Source: Flavobacteriaceae bacterium
GTDB lineage: Bacteria > Bacteroidota > Bacteroidia > Flavobacteriales > Flavobacteriaceae
Assembly (NCBI GenBank): GCA_015493405.1
Contig: WGDF01000302.1
Location: 1-8,366, forward strand
Length of the DNA stretch: 8,366 bases
Direction: 5' to 3'
Shown: piece by piece, positions 1 to 5,284 of the stretch
Numbering within the stretch: position 1 is the first letter of the stretch
Layout of the letters: each line of letters begins with the position of its first letter
The notes under the pieces: generated by a model
Told to the model about the DNA's origin: nothing
The model's database searches: none
Seen by the model: only the letters and a program-made list of their open reading frames with translations
Made by a program: the position numbers and the translations under genes

Positions 1-166
1 CTTCGGCTACGCCTCAGCCTTCATTCCGTTCTTGCAAGCATTCAAAGACAAGGAAATAATCATTACATTTGCATATAAGAAAACGAACCTATACACACAA
101 AAAGGGATACTACCCATTTTTTTTCAAAAAATGTTATTTAGGTTTTTTTAGGCATAAGAAGCCTCT
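1..166. other. Gene-free flank
   Basis: I see no convincing gene in the first 300 bases. Positions 1-20 contain a G+C-richer string whose GGCT and AGCC ends can form a small hairpin, possibly part of a dispersed repeat cut by the window edge. TACATTTG at 64-71 matches the TAnnTTTG -7 consensus, but no TTG lies 17-23 nt upstream and no gene follows. An open frame starting at 75 is rich in lysine and phenylalanine, runs through the terminator hairpin and looks spurious. The rest is low-complexity A/T. Confidence 0.5.
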
Positions 167-213
167 AAAAAGTCAAAAAAAGGGAGTACGAATCTCCCTT
201 TTTTTGACTTTTT
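167..213. terminator. Long perfect hairpin, probable bidirectional terminator
   Basis: A 20-nt arm at 167-186 is perfectly complementary to 194-213, with a 7-nt loop (TACGAAT). The stem carries GGGAG/CTCCC next to the loop and A/T tracts at both feet, so it reads as an intrinsic terminator on either strand. On the minus strand it lies about 95 nt after the IS110 transposase stop and would end that transcript. A weaker hairpin (144-153 with 161-171, one bulge) shares the bases 167-171, so the two cannot both form completely. Confidence 0.75.
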
Positions 214-306
214 TGTCGGCATCAAAGGTTATTCCTGACAGGTTGCTCCTCAGCAGAGCCTGTTTCCGCTTCACTCTGACAGAGCAAAGTTATAAAAAAA
301 GCGTGT

Positions 307-1308
307 CTATACAGTTTCTTTTACTTCATACATTCTATTATCTCTAATACAGGCACAAACTCTATGAACTAATTTGTTTCTTACATTGTTGATAACAAGC
401 ATCTTGTTTTTACCTTCCTCAACTTTCCTTTCAAAATAAGCTTTCATTTCAGGGTCATAAGTTACAGCAGAAAGCGCACACATGTGCAATTGCTTCTTCA
501 TTATTTTATTTGCCATGTAATGTACTCTGGGTCTTCCTTTTACACTTTTGCCGGAAGTATATTCAAAAGGTACTACGCCACAGTAACATGCTAATTGTCT
601 AGGGGTTGTGTACATGGTAAACTCATTAGTAAAAACGATAAGAAATAAGGCGGTAACCTTTCCTATTCCCGGAACAGAAGTAGCTTGTTTATATACTCTG
701 TTTAAGTTTTCATCAGATTTAATTAGTTCATTGAGTTGTACTTCAATGTTTTTCAAATCTTTTTCAATCCCTTTAATTGTATTGGTTTGACTTTGTTTAG
801 ATAATCGTGCTAATGATTTGTCAAAGGTTTCCAGTTCTTTGAGATTTTTGAGCAATCCGGCTTTGGTAGTAATCAGTGTATTTCGTAATGATAATAATTT
901 TCTAATTCTTTCAACTATTTCTGAAGGCGCTTTGTACAATACAGCTTCATCCACATTTTTCATAGCATAGTAGGCAATTCTTCCGGCATCAAGCTTATCG
1001 TTTTTGCCTCTTTGAACACCAATGCTTCTAATGATTTTCAAGGACATTTCTACCCAAATAGAAAAATCAAACGCAAGCAAATGCTTGATAATCAACTTTC
1101 CATAAATACCTGTGTGTTCCAAACACACCAAAGTATTTTTGTTAGTAGCACCAAGATCCGCTAGCCATTTTTTAAAAGATTTGATTCCTTTGTAACTGTT
1201 CTCAAATTGATTGTGAATAGGATTGTTTTTATTGCCATTTAATAAAATTACTGCATCAAAAAAATCTTTGGACACATCAATACCTGAAAAATTTGTAAAT
1301 TTGCTCAT
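307..1308 (-). CDS. IS110-family DEDD transposase/recombinase
   Basis: This is a 333-aa recombinase that would excise and insert its own element, guided by a bridge RNA. The N-terminal RuvC-like DEDD domain shows D11 (GIDVSKD), E64 (LEHTGIYG) and D104/D107 (NDKLDAGR). A coiled-coil-like middle (about 125-205) is followed by the Transposase_20 domain, with PGIGKVTA at 213-220 and YTSGKS at 250-255; S252 or S255 would be the catalytic serine. The length is normal and no frameshift is seen, so it may be active. I chose the ATG at 1308 (MSKFTNFSGID). It places the first Asp at residue 11, as in well-studied members, and an ATG 24 nt further upstream adds only eight unconserved residues. The A/T-rich start region has no Shine-Dalgarno. 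The family is certain; the exact subgroup is inferred. Confidence 0.95.
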   Translation of the reverse strand: MSKFTNFSGIDVSKDFFDAVILLNGNKNNPIHNQFENSYKGIKSFKKWLADLGATNKNTLVCLEHTGIYGKLIIKHLLAFDFSIWVEMSLKIIRSIGVQRGKNDKLDAGRIAYYAMKNVDEAVLYKAPSEIVERIRKLLSLRNTLITTKAGLLKNLKELETFDKSLARLSKQSQTNTIKGIEKDLKNIEVQLNELIKSDENLNRVYKQATSVPGIGKVTALFLIVFTNEFTMYTTPRQLACYCGVVPFEYTSGKSVKGRPRVHYMANKIMKKQLHMCALSAVTYDPEMKAYFERKVEEGKNKMLVINNVRNKLVHRVCACIRDNRMYEVKETV

Positions 1309-1482
1309 AATAAAAGTTTTAAAGATTAGCAACCGATTACTGAATACATTCGAAACCTTAATAATAGGCCTTTAAGCCTGAATAACTATTTGAATCTCAT
1401 TCAGTATAAACTGACAAAGTCCTAATCGGGGGATAGTTCTAAAAAACTTGCGCCGCACATGGTTTACTTTGTCAGTTGGTTG
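1309..1482 (-). ncRNA. Candidate IS110 bridge RNA (seekRNA)
   Basis: The stretch upstream of the transposase is non-coding and densely paired when read on the minus strand. A 12-bp perfect helix joins 1466-1477 to 1409-1420 and encloses a 45-nt loop. Further helices are 1423-1429 with 1333-1339 (7 bp), 1399-1406 with 1338-1345 (8 bp), or alternatively 1399-1404 with 1378-1383 (6 bp), and a small one at 1366-1379. Some of these are mutually exclusive. IS110-group elements are known to encode their guide RNA in exactly this place, with large loops that pair to target and donor DNA. Location and folding are seen; the function is inferred, and I did not identify the guide segments. Confidence 0.5.
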
Positions 1483-1487
1483 TTAGT

Positions 1488-1517
1488 CAAAATTAATAAA
1501 ATTTCTATGATGCAAAA
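1488..1517 (-). promoter_or_regulatory. Bacteroidota-type promoter facing the IS110 leader
   Basis: On the minus strand TTTTG (1517-1513) is followed after 17 nt by TAATTTTG (1495-1488). This fits the flavobacterial TTG-N17-23-TAnnTTTG consensus and puts the start site near 1482, just before the structured leader. It could drive both the guide RNA and the transposase. The box also resembles, in inverted orientation, the promoter of the RAYT unit at 1741-1763, so it may belong to flanking DNA rather than to the IS. Confidence 0.5.
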
Positions 1518-1527
1518 CTAAAGGCTG

Positions 1528-1549
1528 CCGCACGAGTCCTCTCGTGTGG
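1528..1549. repeat. REP-like palindrome, isolated copy
   Basis: CCGCACGAG (1528-1536) pairs with CTCGTGTGG (1541-1549) around a TCCT loop, with one G·T wobble, and is followed by TAG. It matches the hairpins at 1694-1715 and 2516-2537 in the RAYT unit and its deleted copy. It stands alone between the IS110 end and a terminator. Confidence 0.75.
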
Positions 1550-1594
1550 TAGTTTAATCTTAAAAAAATCGTGTAGTAAAAGCTTATAAAAACC

Positions 1595-1624
1595 AAAAGC
1601 CACTTGTTTTTGAGTGGCTTTTTT
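1595..1624. terminator. Intrinsic terminator hairpin
   Basis: AAAAGCCACT (1595-1604) pairs with AGTGGCTTTT (1613-1622) around an 8-nt loop, and the T run continues to 1624. A-rich sequence on the other side lets it work on the minus strand too. No gene on the + strand reads into it within this window. It may be left from the locus the mobile elements entered, or it may insulate the RAYT gene from upstream transcription. Confidence 0.65.
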
Positions 1625-1656
1625 GCTTAAAGGTAGTAATATTTTTTCCTGTTTTT

Positions 1657-1770
1657 CCCCCGCTGGTGCGCGATTGTATCGCGTACCATATCCCCGCACG
1701 AATCCTCTCGTGTGGTAGTTTTTATACCTGACAAGAAACATTGCATAGAAATTATTATATTTGAAGCATG
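1657..1770 (+). repeat. 5' RAYT leader repeat, copy A
   Basis: This block recurs at 2479-2594 with, by hand alignment, eight substitutions and two single-base indels. It holds two hairpins. The first is 1665-1674 with 1678-1687 (10 bp with one wobble, loop TGT). The second is 1694-1701 with 1708-1715 (8 bp with one wobble), followed by GGTAG. The repeat continues through a -7 box to the transposase start codon. A diverged A/T-rich match extends left to about 1619. Confidence 0.85.
1756..1763 (+). promoter_or_regulatory. -7 promoter box of the RAYT gene
   Basis: TATATTTG matches TAnnTTTG exactly and is unchanged in the second copy (2580-2587). It ends only 4 nt before the ATG at 1768, so the start site would fall at or beside the start codon and the mRNA would be leaderless or nearly so. 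No TTG lies 17-23 nt upstream, so the promoter may be weak. Confidence 0.5.
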
Positions 1771-2328
1771 AGTCGCAATTACAAATTTCACAATCCGGAT
1801 GGTTTATATTTTGTAAGTTTTGCTGTGGTTGATTGGTTAGATGTTTTTACTCGCAATGAATATAAAAATATTTTAGTAGAAAGTTTAGCATTCAGTCAAA
1901 AGCAAAAAGGGATGGAAATTGTAGCTTGGTGTATAATGACCAATCATGTTCATTTAATCTTTAGAAGTGTTAAGGGGCAACATCCGGCATTATTGCTGGG
2001 TGATTTTAAAAGGTTTACCAGCAAGTCTATTATAAAAGCTATACAAGAAAATCCTAGAGAAAGTAGAAAAGAATTTTTATTGGAACATTTTAAAAATGCT
2101 GCCAATAAAAGTTCAAATGTAAAGAATTTTCAATTTTGGCGACATGATAACAAACCCATAGAATTATGGAGCAATAAGCTTATAAAAGAAAAGATAAATT
2201 ATATTCATCAAAATCCGGTAGAAGCAGGTTTGGTTTTTAAAAGTTACGAATATGTTTATAGTAGTGCCATAGATTATGCCGGTGGAAAAGGTTTATTAGA
2301 AGATATAATTGTATTTAGTATGTTTTGA
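1768..2328 (+). CDS. REP-associated tyrosine transposase (RAYT, Y1/HUH superfamily)
   Basis: This 186-aa single-strand DNA transposase is of the IS200-like (Y1_Tnp) fold. These enzymes are domesticated or semi-autonomous and are thought to spread the REP-type palindromes around their genes. The HUH metal-binding pair is H60/H62 in CIMTNHVHLIF, and the nucleophile is probably Y145 in INYIHQNPVEAGLV, the family's hallmark block. QFWRHDNKPIEL at 122-132 precedes it, and YSSAIDY at 164-170 follows. The length is typical and the frame is intact. The ATG at 1768 is supported by a family-typical N-terminus (YKFHNPDGLYFVSFAVV) and by conservation of the leader up to exactly this codon in copy B. Palindromes on both sides match its presumed substrates. 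The family is certain; activity is inferred. Confidence 0.93.
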   Translation: MSRNYKFHNPDGLYFVSFAVVDWLDVFTRNEYKNILVESLAFSQKQKGMEIVAWCIMTNHVHLIFRSVKGQHPALLLGDFKRFTSKSIIKAIQENPRESRKEFLLEHFKNAANKSSNVKNFQFWRHDNKPIELWSNKLIKEKINYIHQNPVEAGLVFKSYEYVYSSAIDYAGGKGLLEDIIVFSMF

Positions 2329-2337
2329 TAATATAAA

Positions 2338-2390
2338 CCACACGATACAATCGTGCGGTAGCGTTGGTGATGCAATCGTGTGGTAGCGTT
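2338..2390. repeat. 3' RAYT palindrome and 25-bp tandem duplicate
   Basis: CCACACGAT (2338-2346) pairs with ATCGTGCGG (2350-2358) around ACA with one wobble, ten bases after the transposase stop. The segment 2348-2365 is repeated at 2373-2390 with one change (GCGG to GTGG), at a 25-bp period. The duplicate has lost its left arm, so it cannot form the same hairpin. The same palindrome ends the deleted copy at 2630-2650. Confidence 0.75.
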
Positions 2391-2410
2391 TTGTTAAAAG
2401 TTGAAAGTTC

Positions 2411-2655
2411 TTTTTGCTTAAAGCATAGCAATATTTTTTTGTATATAATCTTTAAAACGTTTTTTGTAAAAAAATGTACCCCCGCTGGTGCGCGATTGTA
2501 TCGCGTTCCATACCCCCGCACGAATCCTTTCGTGTGGCAGTTTTTTATACAGGACAAGAGATATTGCATAGAAAATTATTATATTTGAAGCATGGTAATT
2601 TTGTTTGTGATATGTTTTGATAACCTAAACCACACAATGCAATCGTGCGGTAGCG
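2411..2655 (+). mobile_element. Internally deleted RAYT unit (miniature, non-autonomous)
   Basis: The 5' part (2411-2594) repeats the leader of the intact unit, including both palindromes (second one 2516-2524 with 2529-2537), the -7 box and the ATG. About a dozen bases after the ATG the sequence rejoins the 3' end of the RAYT gene: ATGTTTTGATAA at 2612-2623 corresponds to 2320-2331. The 3' hairpin follows at 2630-2650 (one mismatch), then GGTAGCG. About 535 bp of coding sequence are missing. An extra A/T stretch of about 30 bp lies at 2442-2475, before the first palindrome. No functional protein remains; the ends a transposase in trans would recognise are kept. Confidence 0.75.
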
Positions 2656-2746
2656 CAATATTTGATATACGACAAAATTCTAGAAAGAATAAATAAAAAT
2701 CCACATTACTAGGTCTCCAATACTTCAAGGCTTTAAGTTTTAAAAT

Positions 2747-2887
2747 CTAAAAATTATATTTTAATTTAATTTTGACACCAACTATATCAAGGGGCCGGAT
2801 AATGTATCCTACTATTTCATATGTTTCTTCAGTATTGACCATACATAAATTGCTCTGTTCTGGGGAGCGCTGATGTATTTTTAACAT
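2747..2887 (-). pseudogene. Possible remnant of an outer-membrane protein C-terminus
   Basis: A 46-codon minus-strand frame has stop TAG at 2749-2747. Its last residues, IIRPLDIVGVKIKLKYNF, alternate hydrophobic and polar side chains and end in Phe. That is the pattern of the final strand of outer-membrane beta-barrels such as TonB-dependent receptors, where it acts as the assembly signal. The frame is open upstream only to a TAA near 2915, inside the tetR promoter region, so nothing of a barrel body remains. It could be the stump of a gene cut away when the mobile elements or the efflux locus arrived, or a chance frame. I cannot name the parent gene. Confidence 0.3.
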
Positions 2888-2903
2888 AAACCTTAAAAAC
2901 TTT

Positions 2904-2934
2904 TTTGGTATTTAAAGTTTCCTTTGTATATTTG
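2904..2934 (+). promoter_or_regulatory. Promoter of the tetR/efflux locus
   Basis: TTTG (2904-2907), a 19-nt spacer and TATATTTG (2927-2934) match the Bacteroides/Flavobacterium consensus closely. The start site would be near 2940, giving an mRNA leader of about 87 nt before the regulator's ATG. No comparable promoter appears in front of the three pump genes, so this one may serve the whole set. Confidence 0.75.
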
Positions 2935-2955
2935 CCCTATCAAATTATAAGGCAA
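2932..2955. promoter_or_regulatory. Candidate TetR operator
   Basis: TTGCCCTAT (2932-2940) and ATAAGGCAA (2947-2955) are inverted repeats with one mismatch and a 6-nt spacer. The palindrome starts in the -7 box and spans the predicted start site, so a bound repressor would block RNA polymerase. Size and symmetry suit a TetR-family dimer. Binding by the adjacent regulator is inferred. Confidence 0.5.
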
Positions 2956-2965
2956 TGAAACTGAC

Positions 2966-2982
2966 ATGATTAATATAATCAT
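2966..2982. repeat. 17-bp perfect palindrome in the leader
   Basis: ATGATTA (2966-2972) and TAATCAT (2976-2982) flank ATA. It lies in the predicted tetR leader, 34 bp centre to centre downstream of the 2932-2955 palindrome. It may be a second regulator site or a weak mRNA hairpin; its A/T composition makes chance possible. Confidence 0.4.
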
Positions 2983-3026
2983 CAAAGATAATAGCTGACT
3001 ATAGTATTAAAACAAAAAATAAACAG

Positions 3027-3632
3027 ATGAAAGATAAAATTATTCAAAAATCTTCAGAACTGTATTTCAAATACGGCATTAAAAATGTGACTATGGATCA
3101 AATCGCCCGTGAATTGGGGATTTCCAAAAAGACGATTTATCAATATTTTACCGGAAAAGATGGGCTGGTACAGCAAACGGTCAATTTTGTTTTTGATCAA
3201 ATTCAAACTCAGATAGATCAAATTTGTATGATGAAACTCAATCCGTATCAAGAATTATTCAGAGTCAAAGACATGATTAAAGAGAATCTGAGCAAATCGG
3301 ATAGTTCACCCTATTACCAACTTAAAAAATATTATCCTGACATAGCCACTTCTTTGGAACAAAAAAAGTTCAATTCTATTATGGAATGCCTGGAACATAA
3401 TTTGAAAAAAGGCATCAAACAAGGCTATTACAAGGACAATCTGGATAAGGAATTTATCAAACGAATGTATTTTGTCAACACTTTAAATTTGTCCAATCCT
3501 GAGATGTTTCCTCCCGATTTATTCGATAAAAGCTCTACTATGGATATGTTTCTCAATATGTTTTTGAGCGGCATTTCTACCAAGAAAGGAAGAAAGAAAT
3601 TAAAGTTATTAGTTGAAAGTGGAAAGCGATAA
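3027..3632 (+). CDS. TetR/AcrR-family transcriptional regulator
   Basis: This 201-aa DNA-binding regulator probably represses the efflux genes that follow and itself until a ligand binds. The N-terminal TetR domain fits the family: helix 1 at about 3-17 (IIQKSSELYFKYGIKNVTM), the helix-turn-helix at about 21-41 (VTMDQIARELGISKKTIYQYF), and the usual G-K-D-x-L segment after it. The C-terminal half (about 55-200) is helical and ligand-binding by family analogy, with no recognised subfamily. The ATG at 3027 is preceded by A-rich sequence ending ACAG, the same context as the adaptor start at 5437, and starts directly at helix 1. A strong promoter and a palindrome lie upstream. TetR plus TolC plus adaptor plus RND is a common Bacteroidota arrangement. 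Autoregulation and the inducer are not shown by sequence. Confidence 0.92.
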   Translation: MKDKIIQKSSELYFKYGIKNVTMDQIARELGISKKTIYQYFTGKDGLVQQTVNFVFDQIQTQIDQICMMKLNPYQELFRVKDMIKENLSKSDSSPYYQLKKYYPDIATSLEQKKFNSIMECLEHNLKKGIKQGYYKDNLDKEFIKRMYFVNTLNLSNPEMFPPDLFDKSSTMDMFLNMFLSGISTKKGRKKLKLLVESGKR

Positions 3633-3758
3633 AGTGTAATTGAAAATAAAAAATTGAGACTTAATGAATTATTTTAAAATTTTATCAAACAAAAATTTGA
3701 AATGATTTTCTTTCCTCATCTTCTCAAATTATAAGTAATATTTGGTCTGAAGCAAATT

Positions 3759-3797
3759 AAATCTGAAATCGCAAATCGAAAATCTGAAATCTGAAAT
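3759..3797 (+). repeat. Heptamer tandem repeat between tetR and tolC
   Basis: Five 7-bp units run head to tail: AAATCTG, AAATCGC, AAATCGA, AAATCTG, AAATCTG, then a partial AAATG. They lie in the 280-bp gap (3633-3912) between the regulator and the channel gene. The rest of the gap is A/T-rich. I see no terminator and no TAnnTTTG box there, which is compatible with read-through from tetR. Confidence 0.7.
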
Positions 3798-3912
3798 GAA
3801 TAAAACATCCTCACTTCCGCAAATTAAAAACAGAAACAAAATATGAAGCCGTAATTAGATATCGCATATTAAACAATCTATGAAATAAAAGTAATCCTCA
3901 ATTCCTCAAATA

Positions 3913-5250
3913 ATGAAATCATTATACATTATATTAATACTATTTGCCATAACATTTGCACAGGCACAAGAACAAAGTCAATTTGGTTTACAAGACGCTA
4001 TTCAATATGCTTTACAGCACAATGCAAACATTAAAAAAGCTCAAAATAATGTGTTAAAAGCCCAAAAAAAAGTTTGGGAAACCACGGCAATGGGTTTTCC
4101 GCAAATAGATGGCGTGGCCTCATATCAACAATTTATCAAACAGCCGGTCAATTTGTTACCGGCGCGGATTATGAATCCGCAAGCGCCTCCCGGAACCTAC
4201 GTGCCGATTAAATTTGGCACAGAGCAAAATATGAAATGGTCGGTAACACTCAAGCAATTGATTTTCAGTGGTTCATACTTGGTGGGGCTACAGTCATCAC
4301 GTACTTTTAAGCAAATTTCGGAGCATGCCGCCATCAAAACGCGTCAAAAGGTAAAGGAAGCAGTCGTCAATGCTTACGGCAATGCTTTATTAACCGATGA
4401 AAGTATTAAAATTATGCAACAAAACATCGCAGTGGTTGCGCAAAATCTCTTTGAAGTACGACAAATGTATCAAAATGGTTTGGTAGAAGAAACTGATGTA
4501 GAACAAATGCAGATTACCTTATCCAATCTGAAAAATCAGCTCGATTATTTGCAACAGATGAAAACAGTGGCTTACGAAATGCTCAATTTTACAATGGGAC
4601 GCCCCATCGATGCGGCTTTGGAATTGTCTGATGATATTGAAAAATTAAAAACGGATCATATGCAATTGGATTTATTGCAAAAACCTTTTGAAGCAGATCG
4701 AAATATCGATTTTCTTATGGCAAAAAATCAAGAAAAGGCTAAAAAATTGCAAGTGAAATATGAAAAAACTAAAGCTTTACCAACCATCGCCGCTTTTGTC
4801 AATTATGGTAAAAATGCTTACAACAATGATTTCAAATTCTTTGATACAACACAAAATTGGTATGAGCAATCTTTATTCGGACTCAATATCAATATCCCGA
4901 TTTTCAGTAGCTTTAGCCGTTCTGCACGCCTGAAACAAGCCAAATTGGCATATGACAATGCCCAAATAGAAGTCAAAGAAAAAGCCAAAGAACTCAAACT
5001 CAAATACGATAAAGCGCGTCATGAATATGAACACAGTTTCAAAAATTATGATATTGCCAAAGACAATTTAAACTTATCGGAAAAGATTGCCCGAAAAGAA
5101 CAAATTAAATATAAGGAAGGCGTCGGAAACAGTTTTCAGCTCAATCAGGCCCGAATGCAATTATACCAAGCACAACAACAATATTTGCAATCTATTATCG
5201 AAATTATCAATAAAAAGGTAATTCTTGAAAATATATTGGGAAAGGAATAA
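3913..5250 (+). CDS. TolC-family outer membrane efflux channel
   Basis: This 445-aa protein should form the trimeric tunnel from periplasm to outside. A signal peptide is clear at 1-18 (hydrophobic IILILFAITF, cleavage after AQA). There is no lipobox Cys, so unlike many OprM-type channels it is probably not lipidated. Two OEP repeats follow, about 24-230 and 258-440. Each has long heptad helices and a beta-strand segment (WSVTLKQLIFSG at 109-120; LFGLNINIPIF at 321-331, a family hallmark). The length fits the family. The next genes encode the adaptor and permease of the same pump. It starts 280 bp after tetR and ends 186 bp before the adaptor. A/T-rich DNA without a Shine-Dalgarno precedes the ATG. 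Substrate cannot be read from sequence. Confidence 0.93.
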   Translation: MKSLYIILILFAITFAQAQEQSQFGLQDAIQYALQHNANIKKAQNNVLKAQKKVWETTAMGFPQIDGVASYQQFIKQPVNLLPARIMNPQAPPGTYVPIKFGTEQNMKWSVTLKQLIFSGSYLVGLQSSRTFKQISEHAAIKTRQKVKEAVVNAYGNALLTDESIKIMQQNIAVVAQNLFEVRQMYQNGLVEETDVEQMQITLSNLKNQLDYLQQMKTVAYEMLNFTMGRPIDAALELSDDIEKLKTDHMQLDLLQKPFEADRNIDFLMAKNQEKAKKLQVKYEKTKALPTIAAFVNYGKNAYNNDFKFFDTTQNWYEQSLFGLNINIPIFSSFSRSARLKQAKLAYDNAQIEVKEKAKELKLKYDKARHEYEHSFKNYDIAKDNLNLSEKIARKEQIKYKEGVGNSFQLNQARMQLYQAQQQYLQSIIEIINKKVILENILGKE

Positions 5251-5284
5251 AGAGGGGTATTATAATTTAAATTGAATAGCTATT

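Larger units (their letters stand above)
215..1486 (-). mobile_element. IS110-family insertion sequence (ends approximate)
   Basis: The element is defined by its DEDD transposase with a long non-coding leader (about 175 nt) on the transposase 5' side and a short tail on the 3' side. That layout is known for the IS110 group, whereas IS1111-type elements carry the RNA on the other side and have subterminal inverted repeats. I found no convincing terminal inverted repeats or target duplication, as expected for the group, so both boundaries are estimates: the 3' end somewhere in 214-306, the 5' end near 1486. A REP-like palindrome lies just outside the 5' end, and some IS110 elements are known to insert in REP sequences. 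Confidence 0.55.
1619..2390 (+). mobile_element. RAYT unit: transposase gene with flanking palindromes
   Basis: The unit runs from the TTTTGCTTAAAG region through the two 5' palindromes and the transposase gene to the 3' palindromes. I set the left limit where similarity to the deleted copy at 2411-2655 begins, and the right limit at the end of the duplicated 3' palindrome. The first 5' palindrome (1665-1687, loop TGT) and the 3' palindrome (2338-2358, loop ACA) share the core CGATTGTATCG in opposite orientation, giving inverted hairpin ends like those flanking REP/BIME-associated transposases. The exact mobilised ends are unknown. Confidence 0.6.

Noticed and set aside
69..347. 92-aa + strand open frame
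   Set aside because: It runs through the terminator hairpin and into the 3' end of the transposase on the other strand; composition is low-complexity Lys/Phe and there is no recognisable domain.
608..790. 60-aa + strand frame
   Set aside because: It lies entirely inside the IS110 transposase in antisense and has no family features.
1505..1741. 78-aa minus-strand frame containing GFVRGYGTRYNRAPAG
   Set aside because: It is a translation of the palindromic RAYT leader repeat; the same peptide appears from the second copy, so it reflects a DNA repeat and not a protein family.
2315..2569. 84-aa minus-strand frame sharing the same peptide
   Set aside because: It is likewise a translation of the leader repeat in the deleted copy.
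2364..2588. 74-aa + strand frame
   Set aside because: It consists of repeat DNA of the deleted RAYT copy read in another frame.
1528..2650. Series of palindromic repeats considered as a CRISPR array
   Set aside because: Only a few unevenly spaced copies, in different orientations, with a transposase gene between them; no regular repeat-spacer pattern and no cas gene.
2767..2774. TAATTTTG as another + strand promoter
   Set aside because: It matches the -7 consensus but has no TTG at 17-23 nt upstream, and no gene starts within 250 bp; the A/T-rich context makes chance matches common.
2840..2875. Palindromic AGCGCT region as a control site
   Set aside because: A single six-base palindrome without extended symmetry or a promoter next to it.
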